Source: Rhodamnia argentea
Lineage: Eukaryota > Streptophyta > Magnoliopsida > Myrtales > Myrtaceae
Assembly: GCF_020921035.1 (NCBI RefSeq)
Contig: NC_063150.1
Coordinates: 6,448,001-6,512,000 of the forward strand
Reading direction: 5' to 3'
DNA: 64,000 nucleotides
Shown: piece after piece, positions 46,000 through 59,100 of the stretch
Position numbering within the stretch: the first letter of the stretch is position 1
Layout of the letters: the number at the start of each line of letters is the position of its first letter
Translations under genes and position numbers: made by a program
The notes under the pieces: model-generated
Told to the model about the DNA's origin: nothing
Databases searched by the model: none
The model's input: the letters and a program-made list of their open reading frames with translations, nothing else

Positions 46000-47254
46000 C
46001 CGCCCATTCACTTCGACCTTTATATATCAATAATCATTTATAGGTCGTGATATTATTCTCACCGTAATTGTTCAGAATTTGAATAACATCCTAACATTCC
46101 ACAAGAGAACGTAGAGCCCGATCACAAGCTGTATTTTGGGTATCTACTAACTTTAAATGATAATGGATCCGACCCCCAATTTTTTTTTTTTGAAATATGA
46201 TGAAATAGATAAAGTGATTTGACATAGTTTTATATATGATTAAACAATAGTTCAATCTCCAATGAAAAAAAAAAAGAAAAAAAAGACAAAAGTTTATATA
46301 CTCATATTCAAAAAACATTGTACAGAACAGCTCAATCAATTGTTTGGTCCTGTTTAGATTTGGCTGGTTGTGGTCCGAGGCAAGCCATGAAGTCCAACTC
46401 AATTTTTTTTTTTTAAGAAGGTTAGCCGACAATTGTAAAGGCATGTGTGAGCCCCAGTGGCTATAGATTGGCGAAACATTATTTAAATTATTTACATAAG
46501 AATGAAAATAATTTCTAATTTGATCTGAAAAAAGGTCCAAAAAGGAAAATAGGAAGTTGGATTCCCCTGCAGCATATGCTCTCGTATGAGCTGAGAGTTT
46601 TCGAGATATCATGTGCGTTCGGATCACGTGATTCCAGTTCGCATCCACCGTTAGATCATGGAAGTCTCGTCCGGGCCCGACAGTATCCGACGGTGCACGC
46701 GAGAGCCGGGAGTGTGGGCATGGGCAATTAAATATGAACAAAAAATAATGCATGAATACTAGCCAAAAAAAAAAAAAAAAGTGAGTATTGTCGGTCGAAA
46801 AGGGAAGTATTCGTTTTCTTTTCTTATTTTTTTTTCGGTTGAAAGGGTAGTATTCTATTTGCAAGTTTTCTAAAACAATTTCATCAAAATTGTACCTTTT
46901 GTTAAAGCGGTAAAAATTTTGTAATCATATTGTCACCGAAAAAAATGGTCATTTCGAAATAACCACTCAAATGTAAAATGAGTCCGGCTTCTTCTTTTTT
47001 CTTCTCCATAACTCCAAAATATTTCATCGTATAATTTCATAAATCCCCAACACGTTTTACAATAGTTTCTTAAAATGATTCAAATTATTTGTGTATTCCT
47101 TAAAATTCTCTGTACATTTGAAACTTCATTCCTCCTTTTCTGGTGCGCACAAGAAAGGGGCATTTTCATTTTACGGCCAAATAGACTTATAAAAAGATTT
47201 GGCCGAGATCTGAAGCTTAAATTCTCTATGCTTTAGATTTTGCATCCACTGAAA
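46000..47254. other. AT-rich intergenic stretch
   Basis: No supported gene. A 257-codon minus frame (46091-46864) is dominated by Phe, Lys and Asn from A/T tracts and shows no domain. Several poly-A/T runs are present. Confidence 0.5.
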
Positions 47255-47700
47255 TTGTACTTGTGGTCGCCACTATGAAGCGATATCCTCTGTTCTAGAT
47301 GAATGTCAAAAATGCCTTCCTCAATAGTAATCTTACGGAAAAAATTATATATAAAACCTTCTTCCGGATATATTTATACTTATAACAAAGTGGGTCCATT
47401 ACCTCGAGAATTACATGGACAAAATTAGGCTTCTCGTGCGTGGCAATCCAAGTTCAATTCAACCATGGAATGTCTTGACTTTAAATCCAGTTCCTATGAC
47501 AGTGTGCTCCTTGTTCAACAAACGTGTTTTCGATATATTCCGCTACTTTTATATGTGGATGATGTGATTATTACTAGCGATGATCATACATACATTACAA
47601 AAGGCTAGTAGTATGTTAGTCACCGGTTTGACATGAAAGACCTCATGTGACTCGGTTATTTTCAAGGCTTGGAGTTTGCTTTAGATTTCTTCATCAAAAT
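47255..47700 (+). mobile_element. Degenerate Ty1/copia reverse-transcriptase fragment
   Basis: Plus-strand pieces read MNVKNAFLNSNLTEKI (family: MDVKNAFLHGDL), a decayed Gly/Ala-Trp block (ASRAWQSKF), LLLYVDDVIITSDD with the catalytic YVDD, and RFDMKDLM (family: EFDMKDLG). Stops and frameshifts interrupt it. LTRs and other domains are not visible nearby. It is unrelated in position and strand to the copia element at 58-62 kb. Confidence 0.83.
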
Positions 47701-49439
47701 GATGAAAAGTCATGTATTGCGACAACTAGAGTGCTTCAACTAACACATATTGATGTTATCCATGAGTACATTAAGCATATTGAAATAGATTGTCATTTGA
47801 TGCGATATCACGTGGTTCTTGGCATCGAACGACTTGTCCTCCACTAGATCGATCAGATTGGTGGTGTTTTCATGGAGGCACATTCATCCTTGTGCTTTCA
47901 AGATCTTTTCTCTCAATTACACTTGTTTTCTTCTACGTCACATTGAGTTTGATGGATTTTAGAGATACTTATGATGTATAGAAAATTGTGAATGTACTTC
48001 ATTACGTACAAAAAAAAAAAAAAAACTACAAAGAATTCCACAATTATCTTTTTTCGCTTTATTCTTAACATGGTATTAGAATTAGTATTATCTCTTTCGC
48101 ATATGTGCATCCACCCCAATCGGTCAAATTCTACGTGTTATCCCTAATCCAGCTTGCATATGAGAGAGGATGTTAAAAAATTATCCGACATTACTCGACA
48201 ACGGGTCCTTTATATTATTTATAGGTTTCTTTTCACCTAATAATTTAAATTTTTTGGTTTACCCTTTTTAATACCTCAGGCACGAACTTAAAAAAGAAAG
48301 AAAGAAAGAAAGGAAGGAAGAAAGAAAAGAAGGCATAAGAAACAACGCATTCATTGCAAAATAAAATAAAATAAATAATAATAATAATTGAGGTGGGCTC
48401 GTCCGTGGTCGTGAATTGGACAAGGGCCGTCTTAAAAGTTTGCTAATTTCGGCCTATTTGGAGGGGGCCATGTGGCTGGTCCTAAGCTATTGCTTTTAGA
48501 GCTTCTGTCGATTGATGGGGTCCTTTCCAATTTAAATTCATGGACAGCAACGAATGCTTGGATGTTTATTGAAGACATTATGGATGTTCGAGCTACTATG
48601 CCCCCAAATTGATTCCTGGGTTGCTTACTTTATAGATGTTTTTTTTTTAATGTTTACACATAAATGGATGACTGATTGAGTTTTGGACGCTTCATTTCGG
48701 CTCGATTTGATCTCTATTTTTTCTCCAAGAGATGCAGTCAACTTATAACCGGGGTTGGACCCAAAAAAAAAAAAAAAAAAAACTTACAACCGGGGCCGCC
48801 ATTAGCTTTCTCACATGACTTGTTGTACTGAATCGAGGTGGACTCGAGACAAGGCATTTAAGAAAATATGCGGATCCATGTGGAAGCGCAGAGAGACGCG
48901 CCCATTGCATGTACTTTTCACTATGTATTTCTCCAGACTCCCTATCCAATCGATTGCTCATCTAACTTCATCTATCCATTGTAAAATCCCTTTCCAATTG
49001 GGCACTCAACTACACGCACCTCATGAAAAGGGTGCATCCAATGAGTCAAGACAGGGGGAAACTTTGCCGATACACACTCCCACGATTTGGAAAGCGTTAG
49101 CGTTGATTCCTATCCCTAGTAGAAACCTTCTTTCATCCACCCTTCCACCCATCCCTGCCTTTTTCCCTTCATTCATCCACCCTTCCACCCTTCCCTGCCA
49201 ATACTTTTTTCGCTTAGACTCCGTTCACTCCGTGATTGGAAAAACGTTTTTCTTAAGACGATCATCTCTATCGCGTGAAGTAATTGATCAATGTAAGATG
49301 CGTTCATTATTGACAACAAAATATGTCCAAATAATTCATTTTTTCGTGAAACAAGCGGAGCTTAACAATCTTATTTTGCAATCAATCCCACTTACCGGTC
49401 TTTCAAACAAGACGATATTTCACAGGACGACGTCATGAA
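47701..49439. other. Intergenic stretch
   Basis: No supported gene. A 207-codon plus frame at 48815-49438 has no recognised domain and unlikely composition. A (GAAA)n-like tract lies at 48288-48335, AT-rich simple repeats at 48360-48390, and poly-A runs near 48010 and 48763. The stretch CATTCATCCACCCTTCCACC recurs twice (about 49130-49195). Confidence 0.45.
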
Positions 49440-49444
49440 TCACA

Positions 49445-49904
49445 TGTTGGAGTTGGTGAATATTTCGGGGACCCTTATTTCTCACATTGGACATGCCCAC
49501 GTGAGTTTAGGGAAATTGAAGTATAATCCGACGACATGTGACCCCCGCGCACGGAATGCGGGGGTTCGGAGGTAGCGCCTCCGACACGGGTGTCCCGCTA
49601 GCCGGTCAACAGGCGGGGGTTCCGTTCAACGGGTTTGAGCTTTTGTTTAAGTTAGCCTATTTATTGAGGGATTAAATGGGTTTCAGATAGATTAGGTTTT
49701 GGGCCCGTTTAGGGCATATATATATCGTCTCGTTTTTGGCTAATCATTGTAACGAGTTGTGCGGCCGTAAACCAAAAATCATAGTGAAATCTCTTTGCGG
49801 GACGTAGCCCTATTCTAAGGTAAATCTGGGTAAACCGTGCGTCATCTATTTTTCTTCTATTATTTGTGAGATCATTCTGAATCGATTTGCGATACATCTC
49901 TTTA
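49445..49904 (+). mobile_element. Probable solo LTR
   Basis: Begins TGTTGGAGTTGG and is typical of plant LTR layout: a TATA-like run (GCATATATATATCG, about 49715), TCATTGTAACGAG, then AGTGAAATCTCTTTGCGG and GACGTAGCCCTATTCTAAGG, a phrase common near LTR ends. The 5-base word TCACA flanks it at 49440-49444 and 49905-49909. The end reads TA instead of the canonical CA. No internal domains follow, so a solo LTR left by recombination is likely. Confidence 0.55.
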
Positions 49905-49909
49905 TCACA

Positions 49910-51080
49910 CACTGACATATTTTCATCATATTCCCTGCGTTCTCTCAATGTACTAAGTTGTCATCGATGTCTACAATTGAAAAAAAAAAGTGGTCGACTT
50001 TCGTTCAACTTTAAGGTGGGTTTGGAATAGTATTAAACTTAAATTACCGCTAATCATAGTTTTAGGCGATATGTTCTTCCAATGTATTTTCGGTTGGAGG
50101 GTTAAAATTAGCATGAAATACTCTTGTAATCATTTAAGAGCAAAAAAGTACTTTGTTTGGAGAAATTCAAGTTTCTTGGGGCCCAGAACGTTCGTTAGGG
50201 TGGGTGCTGTACCATCAGAAATTCAACAAGGGGTAGATGAAAACATTAAAAGCAAAGCACGAGATTTACTTCTCGCTTAGGGAAAGAAGAGTGGAATCCT
50301 ATTAAATCCACAATTGATAGAAATCATAATTTTTTTTTTTAATTTCAAGTTGCTACCGATCGTTCTAGATCATATAATAAACGAAAGTGCCATCAAGTTT
50401 TTTCTCATTTTGTCGATTTTTTACTCGAAAGGATACATCAGAAGTACATAGACTTCATAACAAAGCGAATAGAAACAAAGCAAAACCCAAAATGCTGCAA
50501 ACAAATCAAATCCAGAAAACAAAGATGATCAACACAGCCCTAAAAGGGTTAAGATTATGCTAGTGCCACGTTGGATTGTCGTCGCGATATCAATGCATCG
50601 TCGATCGAACTTTCACTAGCATAAAGTCCTGAGTACATATGTCGCTACCTGGCAATGGCATATGTCCTTGGTGAAGATAATTCCATCGTCTTGTTCAGAA
50701 AAAATTGAGAAAATGGAGGAAAAGATAATTTGGATAGAAGAAATCCAAAAATTTTATACCACGATTTATATGTCAACTTTGATATTTGGAGCAAGGGGGC
50801 CAAGGTTAATGCTTCGATGGCGAATATTGTTTTGAAAGAGATTGGCAACAAAAAAACAAAAAAACCAAACAAATCGAACGGATCTAGGTACTTACAAAGT
50901 AAAGAATAGGAGGAAGTTACCCTCCCCTCGCTCGAGCATGCATGCAAATTTGCGAGGGCAAATGCGAAAAGCAGGGGTCGTCCGTTTTGGTGGTACGAGG
51001 GTCGTCCGACGTGGGCGATGGAGGGCGCAGGCAGTGCCCTCTCGACGGTGGAGATGCCACGACTGCCCCATTCCGTCGAT
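49910..51080. other. Intergenic region upstream of the MYB gene
   Basis: No gene recognised between the solo LTR and the MYB promoter. Short frames lack domains. Confidence 0.5.
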
Positions 51081-51349
51081 CATACGTGGCACAATCCACA
51101 GCCACGGACGAGTCTGATGCCGACCTGGGCCCACCGCCACCCCCACGAGCCCCCCTTATAAAAATAATTCGTCGGCGACGTTTTCCACTAGTCCAGTTCG
51201 AGTCCTTTCGCCGCCTTCAATTCCCGACGTCTAGCTGAACCCGCCAAACCCATGCAGCCACCAACTGGGTCAATAAAGTGAGCGAGCTATTTGAGTGGGA
51301 GTGGGAGCAAGTGAGCGAGTTGGCGAAGGAGGGAGCGAGGCGAGCGAGG
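51081..51349 (+). promoter_or_regulatory. Core promoter and 5' UTR of the SG7 MYB gene
   Basis: A TATA-like box TTATAAAAATAA lies at 51157-51168, about 185 bases before the start codon. An ACGT element (TACGTGGCA, 51084-51092) sits about 70 bases further upstream, the kind bound by bZIP proteins such as HY5, known to activate MYB12/MYB111 in Arabidopsis. Binding here is inference. An upstream ATG at 51278 is in frame with the MYB start and would add 24 residues; I do not use it because the family starts at MGRAPCCEK. Confidence 0.5.
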
Positions 51350-54300
51350 ATGGGAAGAGCGCCGTGCTGCGAGAAGGTGGGGTTGAGGAGAGGGCGGTGG
51401 ACGGCGGAGGAGGACGCCGTCCTGATGAACTACATCAAGGCCAACGGCGAGGGTTACTGGAGGTCCTTGCCCAAGAATGCAGGTACATTTTCACTCATTC
51501 CTTTCGCTCCTAAACGAACACGACAGGCACTAAAACTCGAAGGAAGCCGCTAGTTTGACAAGATCTGTAATTATTTCGATCCCAAGATTTTTTATTTAAC
51601 GAGTGATTTATGCAAAATACGCGATGATAGTGTGTGAATTTATGGTCAGAAGTAATTGACAGTATTATTAAACTGTCAAAGAAGCATTTTTCAAAACTCG
51701 AATCCTTAGGTCGACTAATTTACGGCAATGCACTTGGTCTGGTCTACATTCTATTTTTAGGCCAAGCGAGCGAAACGAGCACTTCCTCTTTTCGTAAACC
51801 AACACATGTATAAATTTCTTTTGCTTAGAGAAATCGTCCAATAAAAAAAAAAAAAAGAATGCCGTAGCCCGACTTTACAGATACACTCCCAATTTCCCCT
51901 CTCTCTTTTTTTTTTTCTTCCTTTTAATGGAACATGAGGATTCGAATTCTCGACTCCCCTGTTGTCTCCTGATGCACGCGACATGACGAGAGACGAGCTT
52001 AGAGAGTCCGATTGACGGGTCGGGCTTTTGTGTCTTGGGATGGGCATAGGGTTGCTGAGGTGCGGGAAGAGTTGCAGGCTGAGGTGGGTGAACTACTTAA
52101 GGACAGACCTGAAGAGAGGAAACATCTCCAAGGTGGAGGAGACTGTCATCATCAAGCTGCATGCCTCTCTGGGTAACAGGTTCGTTTCTCTACGTGCTTG
52201 TTCGTTCGTGCTCTTTTTGCTCTTCTCCTCCGTTCTTACTGCTAGCTTTCAGCTGAACGGTCGAACCACAAAAAGACACGAACGTTTTCGCGGAACAAGT
52301 GGAGATAAAACAGTGAAAAATCATACGAAAAGATCATCCGCACACCATTAGATGCTCTGTCTCTCTAAATATCTCTCCGTGTGTTTCCGTGCCACTGTCT
52401 CTCTCATCCTCGTTCTTTCAAGTTAATGCTAGATTTTTTTTTATTTGTTGACTCTTCTTCCTATGCAACCGCATCTGTCTGTTTCACGGATTGACTATAA
52501 TGCATGCATTGTTGTTACCTTGGACCGTGTGACATGTGTAACCTCGGAAAAGTACCCGACGTACCTAGAACAAAAAAGAAAAAGAAAAAAGCGTTAGGTT
52601 GCTACTGTGTTTTCTTCTGAACCAATCACGTCCCACAACCTCTTTTAAGTGGAATGCCCGATCAAAACGTTTCTTCTGAGGCACCTGATATTTATGTGAA
52701 GAAGATAACGTAAATTGCCAGCGCAAGTTGTATAGATTTTCGCACTTAATATTGTCTAATGATGTTGTCATCGACGCTTCATTTGTACGTTCGAAATGTT
52801 TTGACCAAAAAAGAAAAATTGTCACTTTTAGGACATTTATAATAACGCAAATTGCTTAGAGTTAAACGTTCTCTGCTGTTTTGGATGTCGGTGAAAAATA
52901 CCTTTTTTTCTTGTTATTTTGGTGGTCGTACGGAATAATCCCCGTGCGCTATCGTGGCCCAAAATGAAGTGGTTGGAAATTGACTTCACCTCGATTCACC
53001 TTTTTAAGTCGAAAATGACAGATCCTGTCTTGACTATTTACTTCGTCGACTTCCTTTTTTTTTTTTTTAACTGGCCCTGTAACCTCTCTTCACTGCCCTT
53101 GGTGTCGCTGAGGAGGACCTGGCGGTAATAGTTTCAAGCCGATGAAGTTAACTATCTGGTAAAATTTTGTGTTTTCCTCAGGGTTTCCAAACGTAATAAA
53201 TGTCCATTATCATCAGATTATCGTCATGTCGCGTCACAATCAAGATTCTTGAACCAGAAAAAGTAAATGTTAACACGTCTAAAAAAGCTCTATCTCACGT
53301 TTATATTTGAGAACGTACTAATCGTGCAAGTTTTAATGCACTAATTAGACAATATAAGGGCTCGTTAAGGCAACCGTGTTAACATCTTTTCTCTTTTTCG
53401 AAAAAGTGCACCTACCGGTCAAGACTACGCTTCGTGTGGCGGAAACTCTTCTCGTGTCTCGAGCGCAATAGAAAGTCTGGAAAGTTTGGTGACAATGCGG
53501 TCTGACTCTGACAGTACTCAGGGCAAGTAATGTTACGCAAAACGTTTTGACTTGGTACCGAGGCCCAGGAAGCGACGTGGCCAAAGCATTGTCATGTACA
53601 CGGACATCAGGGATGAAAAGGACGGAGATGTTTTTCAAATCACGGAAGTCCGACGGTGACCTTTTGCAGAACCGCAAGAACGTAAGAACGGCCTTAATCA
53701 CGCAAGCGATGGATAGCGAAACGCCATGCAAGAGTCGCTTTCTTCTTCTCTTAAATATGAGCAATGATCACATGAACATTGAAAATGCGCCGGACCCAGA
53801 GATTGTCCTGGAAATGGGGTGTTCGGTGGGGCTGTTCTTTCCGTGCGCTTTTACATGATGTGATGGAAAGCCAAGAAAGAGAAAGAAGTTAAATTTGTAG
53901 CTGGCAAGTGCTTTTCTAAAGCTGAAGAAGCTTCACGTCTGATCCTAGTTTCCCTTCAGATTTCCCTTCTAACTCTGTGTTTTTTTCCACTTTCTGCTCA
54001 TCTTCGGCTTTTTCTTTCTGTACTTTTTCGTGGCCCTCTTTGGCTGTTTGTATCAGTTGAAAAATTTGGCCTTTTTTTTTTGTGGGTGGGAGCAGGTGGT
54101 CTCTCATAGCCAGCCACTTGCCAGGAAGAACAGACAACGAGATCAAGAATTATTGGAACTCGCACTTAAGCAGAAAAATCGACACTTTTCGAAGACCGTC
54201 CAACGACGAGCCGCTGCCTTTGGCGACGGACCTCGTCAAAGTCAGCCCCCCCAAGAGGAAAGGGAGGACAAGCAGGTGGGCAATGAAGAAGAACAAGAAC

Positions 54301-55023
54301 TTGCTCCCGCCGAAGAGAAACCCTAATAAAGTAACCAATGCTCATTCCGACGTGCCTTTGTCGCCCGCCATGCCACCGGCGGAGAGAGAGAGATTGTCCG
54401 CCACCAAGGCCGGTGCCGAGGATAAGGAAACTACGGTTAGGGAGAGTTTGGCCAGTACTAATGTTGGTATTGTTCCTTATTCCCTCGGAGAGGACGGTGC
54501 GACGTCGCCATCATCGTCCAACGACCCGAGCAATCCATTAATGCTGAGCCCAAGTGGGGGGAGAGAGGGCGAGATGATTCTAGGACCATTGGCAGGCATT
54601 GATGAGGAATTGTCGTGGAGCTTTGATGACATGGTGTACTCGGCCCTGCCTCTTGAATCAAGTGGGGTCATGGACATGAGCATCGAGAGAAGCGGGGATC
54701 ATGAGGAGGCCAGGGCAGTGGGGTCGGGGCTGGAGAGAGAGAGCAGGATCACCCTTGGATCGTCGTCGTCAACGACGACGAGCGGGGACAAAGATCGGAT
54801 CGGCGGCGACTGGTTCTCTTGTGTGGAGGATGATAGTGGGAACTGGGATTGGGAGAACCAGATTATTCTGGGGCACGGGAATGATCAGGCGGCGGGGGAG
54901 AGGGCTGGCCAGGAGATGCTGACGTGGCTTTGGGAGAGTGACGTGGGAGAGTGGGAAAGTCAAAGCCTTGGGGAGGTTGAACGGGAGAAGCAAAACGCCA
55001 TGGTGGCTTGGCTGCTTTCTTAG
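51350..55023 (+). CDS. R2R3-MYB transcription factor, subgroup 7 (flavonol regulator type)
   Basis: Exons 51350-51482, 52050-52179 and 54096-55023 use the two standard R2R3-MYB intron positions and join to 396 codons plus stop. The N-terminus [20 protein letters not shown] starts R2; R3 ends at about residue 116 ([15 protein letters not shown]). The SG7 motif appears as [10 protein letters not shown] (143-152) and the second SG7 motif as terminal VAWLLS. The R3 bHLH-binding signature ([DE]Lxx[RK]) is absent, as in SG7. Arabidopsis MYB11/12/111 of this group activate CHS, CHI, F3H and FLS for flavonol synthesis without a bHLH partner; the same nuclear role is expected here. Intron 2 is 1916 bp. 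The acidic C-terminal half has several Trp-rich clusters (DWENQ, MLTWLWE) likely to act in activation. The orthologue within the trio cannot be set from this view. Confidence 0.93.
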
Positions 55024-58000
55024 GGCGAGCCTAATTAGGACGTTAACTTAGGTCACTATTTTTTTGGCTACAAAATTGGCGTGTTCACAAAGAGAAGAGG
55101 ACCCAAAAAAAGAAGAAGAAGCAAGAAGTGGTGGGATCAAGGTCTACGTGTGGAAATGTTCCTTCTCTTGTAACCTAGTTAGTAGGAAGTGGTAATTAGC
55201 ATGCGTTTGGTTTTCTTCGTTAATGTCTATTTTTTTTTTCTTTTGGATTGGCCTAAATCAGCATGTTCATTTCTTGATGGTGTTTTAATGGGCCACTGAT
55301 GAAGAGAAGAGGGGGGGTGTTCATTAGCTAATTTCGAAGTTCAATTGGCGCTATTTCCTAATTTTGAAATCTTTTCGCTTGGTCTAAATTCTCCATTCTT
55401 TTAGCAAAATGTCTAAAAAATCGAGCTCGAAATTATGAATCAAGGCGGTTCACGAAAGAAGGAGGAAATTTCCAACAAAAAAAGAGGGTATAGTAATGAC
55501 TTTGAAATAAATGGGATAGCGTCTCTTTCAAGCTATGTAAGTTCAATGACCAGCAGCCGCGACATTCGTTGAACACGGACAGTCCACGTTGCCATAGAAT
55601 CAGTAGGGACTAAAACAAAAAAGTATATTTTATTGGTGATTTTATGACATGCAGACTAACTAATTCATCATTCTTAAAAACTTAATTTTGTCGTGCTTTC
55701 CATGCAAAACGTCGTATCACTATCACCGATGCTTTAAAAGGTTTTTGCGAACGACCGACATTTGTTCGTTCGAAACCAAACCGACGGCGTGTTTGAGAAC
55801 CCGATTTTTCGGAGTTTTTATTTATTTATTTATTTATAGAAATGTCCGTGTTTCGAGTACGAGTTTTTTTTCTATGGCCCAGCCGTCCAGTAATGAGCAT
55901 GAATGGTCTTGCTCGATTATCATCAGTTAATCATAGCTGTCTATTTCTATCAAGCAGAGATTTTTGTTTAAACATTTTTATAAGGTTTGGCTTTTTTAGC
56001 GAAAAAAGAATGATTCGCAAAATATTTTCTCGAAGCTGATCATTTGTATTGCTTTTGAAATAATAATCAATGAAAAATATTTTCGTTATGGACATATCCT
56101 TAGTTCGTTCATTTTTATAAGCAATATAAACAATAGATTTTAGGAAAATATTTTGCGAGTTGTTAACCATATTAAGTTACTAAGTGCTAACAATAGGAAA
56201 CATCGATGACATTCGGTAAAATATGATAACTATAGCCGCTGTAATATAACTAAATAAGATATCTCAATAAAAAGAGCACACACAAATTAAATCAATAGAG
56301 GGAAAAATGACAAAAATTGGTTACTCGTCGGATATATTTAAAGAGTTGACTAATCTTAATTTATGGATCGATAAAGTTATTTCGTAAAACTCTAAAAGGA
56401 AATTATGTCCTTTTAATCATAAAAAGATGATTAACCGAAATCTAAGGTGATCCGTTTGAATTTTGCTTATTGATCATTCCTTTTTTTTTTTCCGACAAAA
56501 AAAAAATCATTCCTTTTTTTTTGCATTAGTTGACCATTTAAAAATTCAGAATGAGTAACTACTTTTTCTAAAAAAAAATTGAATGGACCTGGTCATGGAT
56601 CGTGATCCAGGCAAGTATTTCGAACTTACAATCCTAACGATCAATAAGGAAGCCACGTTATGCCGATTGTGGCAATTGTCCACACACAATTTTCAAACTA
56701 TTGTATTGACTTTTCCAAATTATATATGCATGTCCATCTAACGATGCTACTTTTTGGGCGTTGACCACACTAAACTTTGACCACAAATTTCCCCATAATA
56801 GATCCTAGCAAGCCCAAGTTACAACAATAAAACCGTATTAATTATTTGGATATCTTTGGATTACTCATTAGTGAAGTGATTATTTTGCGATTCAATCGAA
56901 TAATGTGTAGAAATGGCAACTTGAATTGTCGTGCGATTAGTTTCTCGAAATGTAAATGCAATTTAGATCGCAAATGCTTGAGATGACCTTAATATCATTA
57001 GTGTGCAAATCTCATGACTAAGCTCGATTGGCATGTTAGAACTGAGATTGTTTGTTGCCCACCAAAACGATGATCATTAACGCAAGTCAATTATAGATCC
57101 AGTGATGACTAAAATCCCAAAACTCAAAAAGATTATTGGAACTTTAAGTAATCAAGATGTAATTACCCTTGCCTTATGTTACGTTACTACCCAAAAATAA
57201 TTTCTATATCTTGTCGTTATCTTGTCGTTGGTTACCAACCAAAATGACATTATTTGGAGTTCTTTTCCTTATTTAAACTGTTACGCCACTCTGAAAATAG
57301 TCTTCGGCCTATCTTTTGCTCAAAAGGTGAGGCTTTCACTCACACTTATGAGGTGATCACCACTCCCCCTCACACATCAGGCTTAGGTCTGAACAGCAAC
57401 AACCCTCTCCGAGTGATTGTTGAGTCTAGATTTGTAGACAAAAGCTAGTTCAAAGTCTCATATTTATAAGCTGACTACCAGTCTCTTCCGCAATCGATGC
57501 AGGATAAATCCCAACACACATAACCTTTGTAAACAAATTTAGCACCTGCGATCGCACTTTACACACGAGTCGGCAGAGTGCTTTTGTCACCATAGCCACA
57601 AAACCAGAAGAAGAAAGAATCAAATCCTTCTCTCCTCTATGATTGCAAAATATAGGCGGTCTCAGATTCTTGCGTGCAAGACACAACGACAACGCCCATC
57701 AAGGTGAGACGTCTAGTTATCAACGTGTGCATTCCAGGAGGTCTTGTTCTTGTCTTTCGTTAAAGAGACCTGAGTAGAATCAATCAATGCGACCTCTTAC
57801 CTCACGGCAACACCAAGCGATCAGTAATTGCATCGGTGTAGGGTACGAAAACGCAGCACTCTACTTAAACAGCCATAAACCTCCACGTTCGCTCACTCGT
57901 CGTCGAATTCCTTTTGAATTTTTCCTCTTTGAAATGTCAAACCTTTCGAGGGCCTGAAAACGTCATGGGAGGAGGAGTTGTCAGTGAACAAGTGAACGCG

Positions 58001-58253
58001 TCTCTCCCTCGACGACGTCTCGACACATCAATTTGGACTTCCATTCGGTTGATTTTGACACAATGGAATGAGTCGCGCATGGAGCGGTCTTGTTCGAGAG
58101 TTATTATAGTTCATCTTGCGTGGTCCATATGGCTTGAGTTCAAACGTATGTGATCGTGTCGATAATACTGAAGTTATGTGGAGATTAAAATCCTACTGAG
58201 GGTTTGAGAGATTTTTTTTTTTTAAAAGGAGACTAAAATGACAATTCTTGAAG
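55024..58253. other. Intergenic region downstream of the MYB gene
   Basis: The first 250 bases are the likely 3' UTR and terminator region of the MYB gene. Beyond it no gene is recognised. A (TTTA)n tract is at 55815-55838 and a small inverted-repeat element at about 56007-56160. Frames at 57254-57692 on both strands have no known domain. Confidence 0.5.
56007..56160. repeat. Small inverted-repeat (MITE-like) element
   Basis: TTCGCAAAATATTTTCT near 56012 and its near complement AGGAAAATATTTTGCGA near 56141 form terminal inverted repeats of about 15 bases around 110 AT-rich bases. No coding capacity; target duplication not resolved. Confidence 0.45.
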
Positions 58254-58258
58254 ATTCT
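58254..58258. repeat. Target-site duplication of the copia element (left)
   Basis: ATTCT, identical to 62362-62366 on the other side of the element. Confidence 0.85.
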
Positions 58259-58521
58259 TGTAGAAAAAACAGACAATCATACAAAGACACAAAGGCTAAC
58301 AAGGTTCGGCAATGTGCCTACGTCCTCGGACAAAAAACTCTCTTTCTCTTTTCGATATTTTGTTGTATCTGACCATCTGCCATTGTTCAACCATATGTAC
58401 AGGAAAGGTTGCTCCAACAAAGGAAACAAGCAACCAGAAAAAAGGAAGGCACTATAGTATTATAGGAATACAATATTAACAAATCTCCTTTCCAAAGATA
58501 GGATAGAAAATCACGCCAACA
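58259..58521 (-). repeat. 3' LTR of the copia element
   Basis: On minus it begins TGTTGGCGTGATTTTC and ends TTTTTTCTACA, thus TG..CA, 263 bp. It contains the common plant LTR phrase GAGGACGTAGGCACATTGCC. The polypurine tract is the complement of CTCTCCCTC at 58522-58530. Confidence 0.9.
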
Positions 58522-58659
58522 CTCTCCCTCAAATTGGGCCAAAGATTTCATCGGAGGTCAACTTGCTTTCGTAAAAATGTGGACGAGTTGACCCTCACTC
58601 CAAATGTATGGGGTCTCAATTGTCTTGTCTTGTACCTTTTCTCTCACAAAGGGGCAATC

Positions 58660-59080
58660 CTACTCTATATGTTTGGTCCTCTCATGAAACGCCGGATTTG
58701 AAGCTATATGAGTGGCAGTCTGATTATCACAAAACAGCTTCGTAGGCTTGGTCATGCAATTGCAACCCAATTTTTGAAGTAGTAGTCTCAACCACACAAA
58801 TTCACTGGTAGTAGTAGCCATGGCTCGATATTCTACCTCTGCGCTCGAACGAGCAACTACCGTTTGCTTTCTACTTTTCCAAGTGACAATGTTTCCTCCC
58901 ACAAAAGTACAAAACCCCGTAGTAGATTTCCTGTCTATAGGGCTCCTAGCCCAATCTGCATCGGTGTAGCCAACAAGTTATGTGTGACCATTATTTTTCA
59001 TAAGAATTCTTTTCCCAGGTGTGGCCTTTAAATACCGTAGCAGATGATTTATTAGCTCCATATGCCCTCGAGTTGGTTTC
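58660..59080 (-). pseudogene. Copia RNase H and connection region
   Basis: Minus strand reads GYTDADWARSPIDRKSTTGF, then GGNIVTWKSRKQTVVARSS, AEVEYRAMATTTSEFVWLR, KLFCDNQTATHIASNP and HERTKHIE: the copia RNase H with its D, E and D residues. A stop precedes the LVGYTDADW segment. Confidence 0.88.
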
Positions 59081-59100
59081 TACATAAATTGACTTACATA

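Noticed and set aside
46091..46864. 257-codon open frame on the minus strand
   Set aside because: Composition is dominated by Phe, Lys, Asn and Ile from A/T runs; no domain, and it reads through poly-A tracts that are likely intergenic.
48815..49438. 207-codon open frame on the plus strand
   Set aside because: No recognised domain; contains internally repeated non-coding sequence (CATTCATCCACCC twice) and sits beside retroelement debris.
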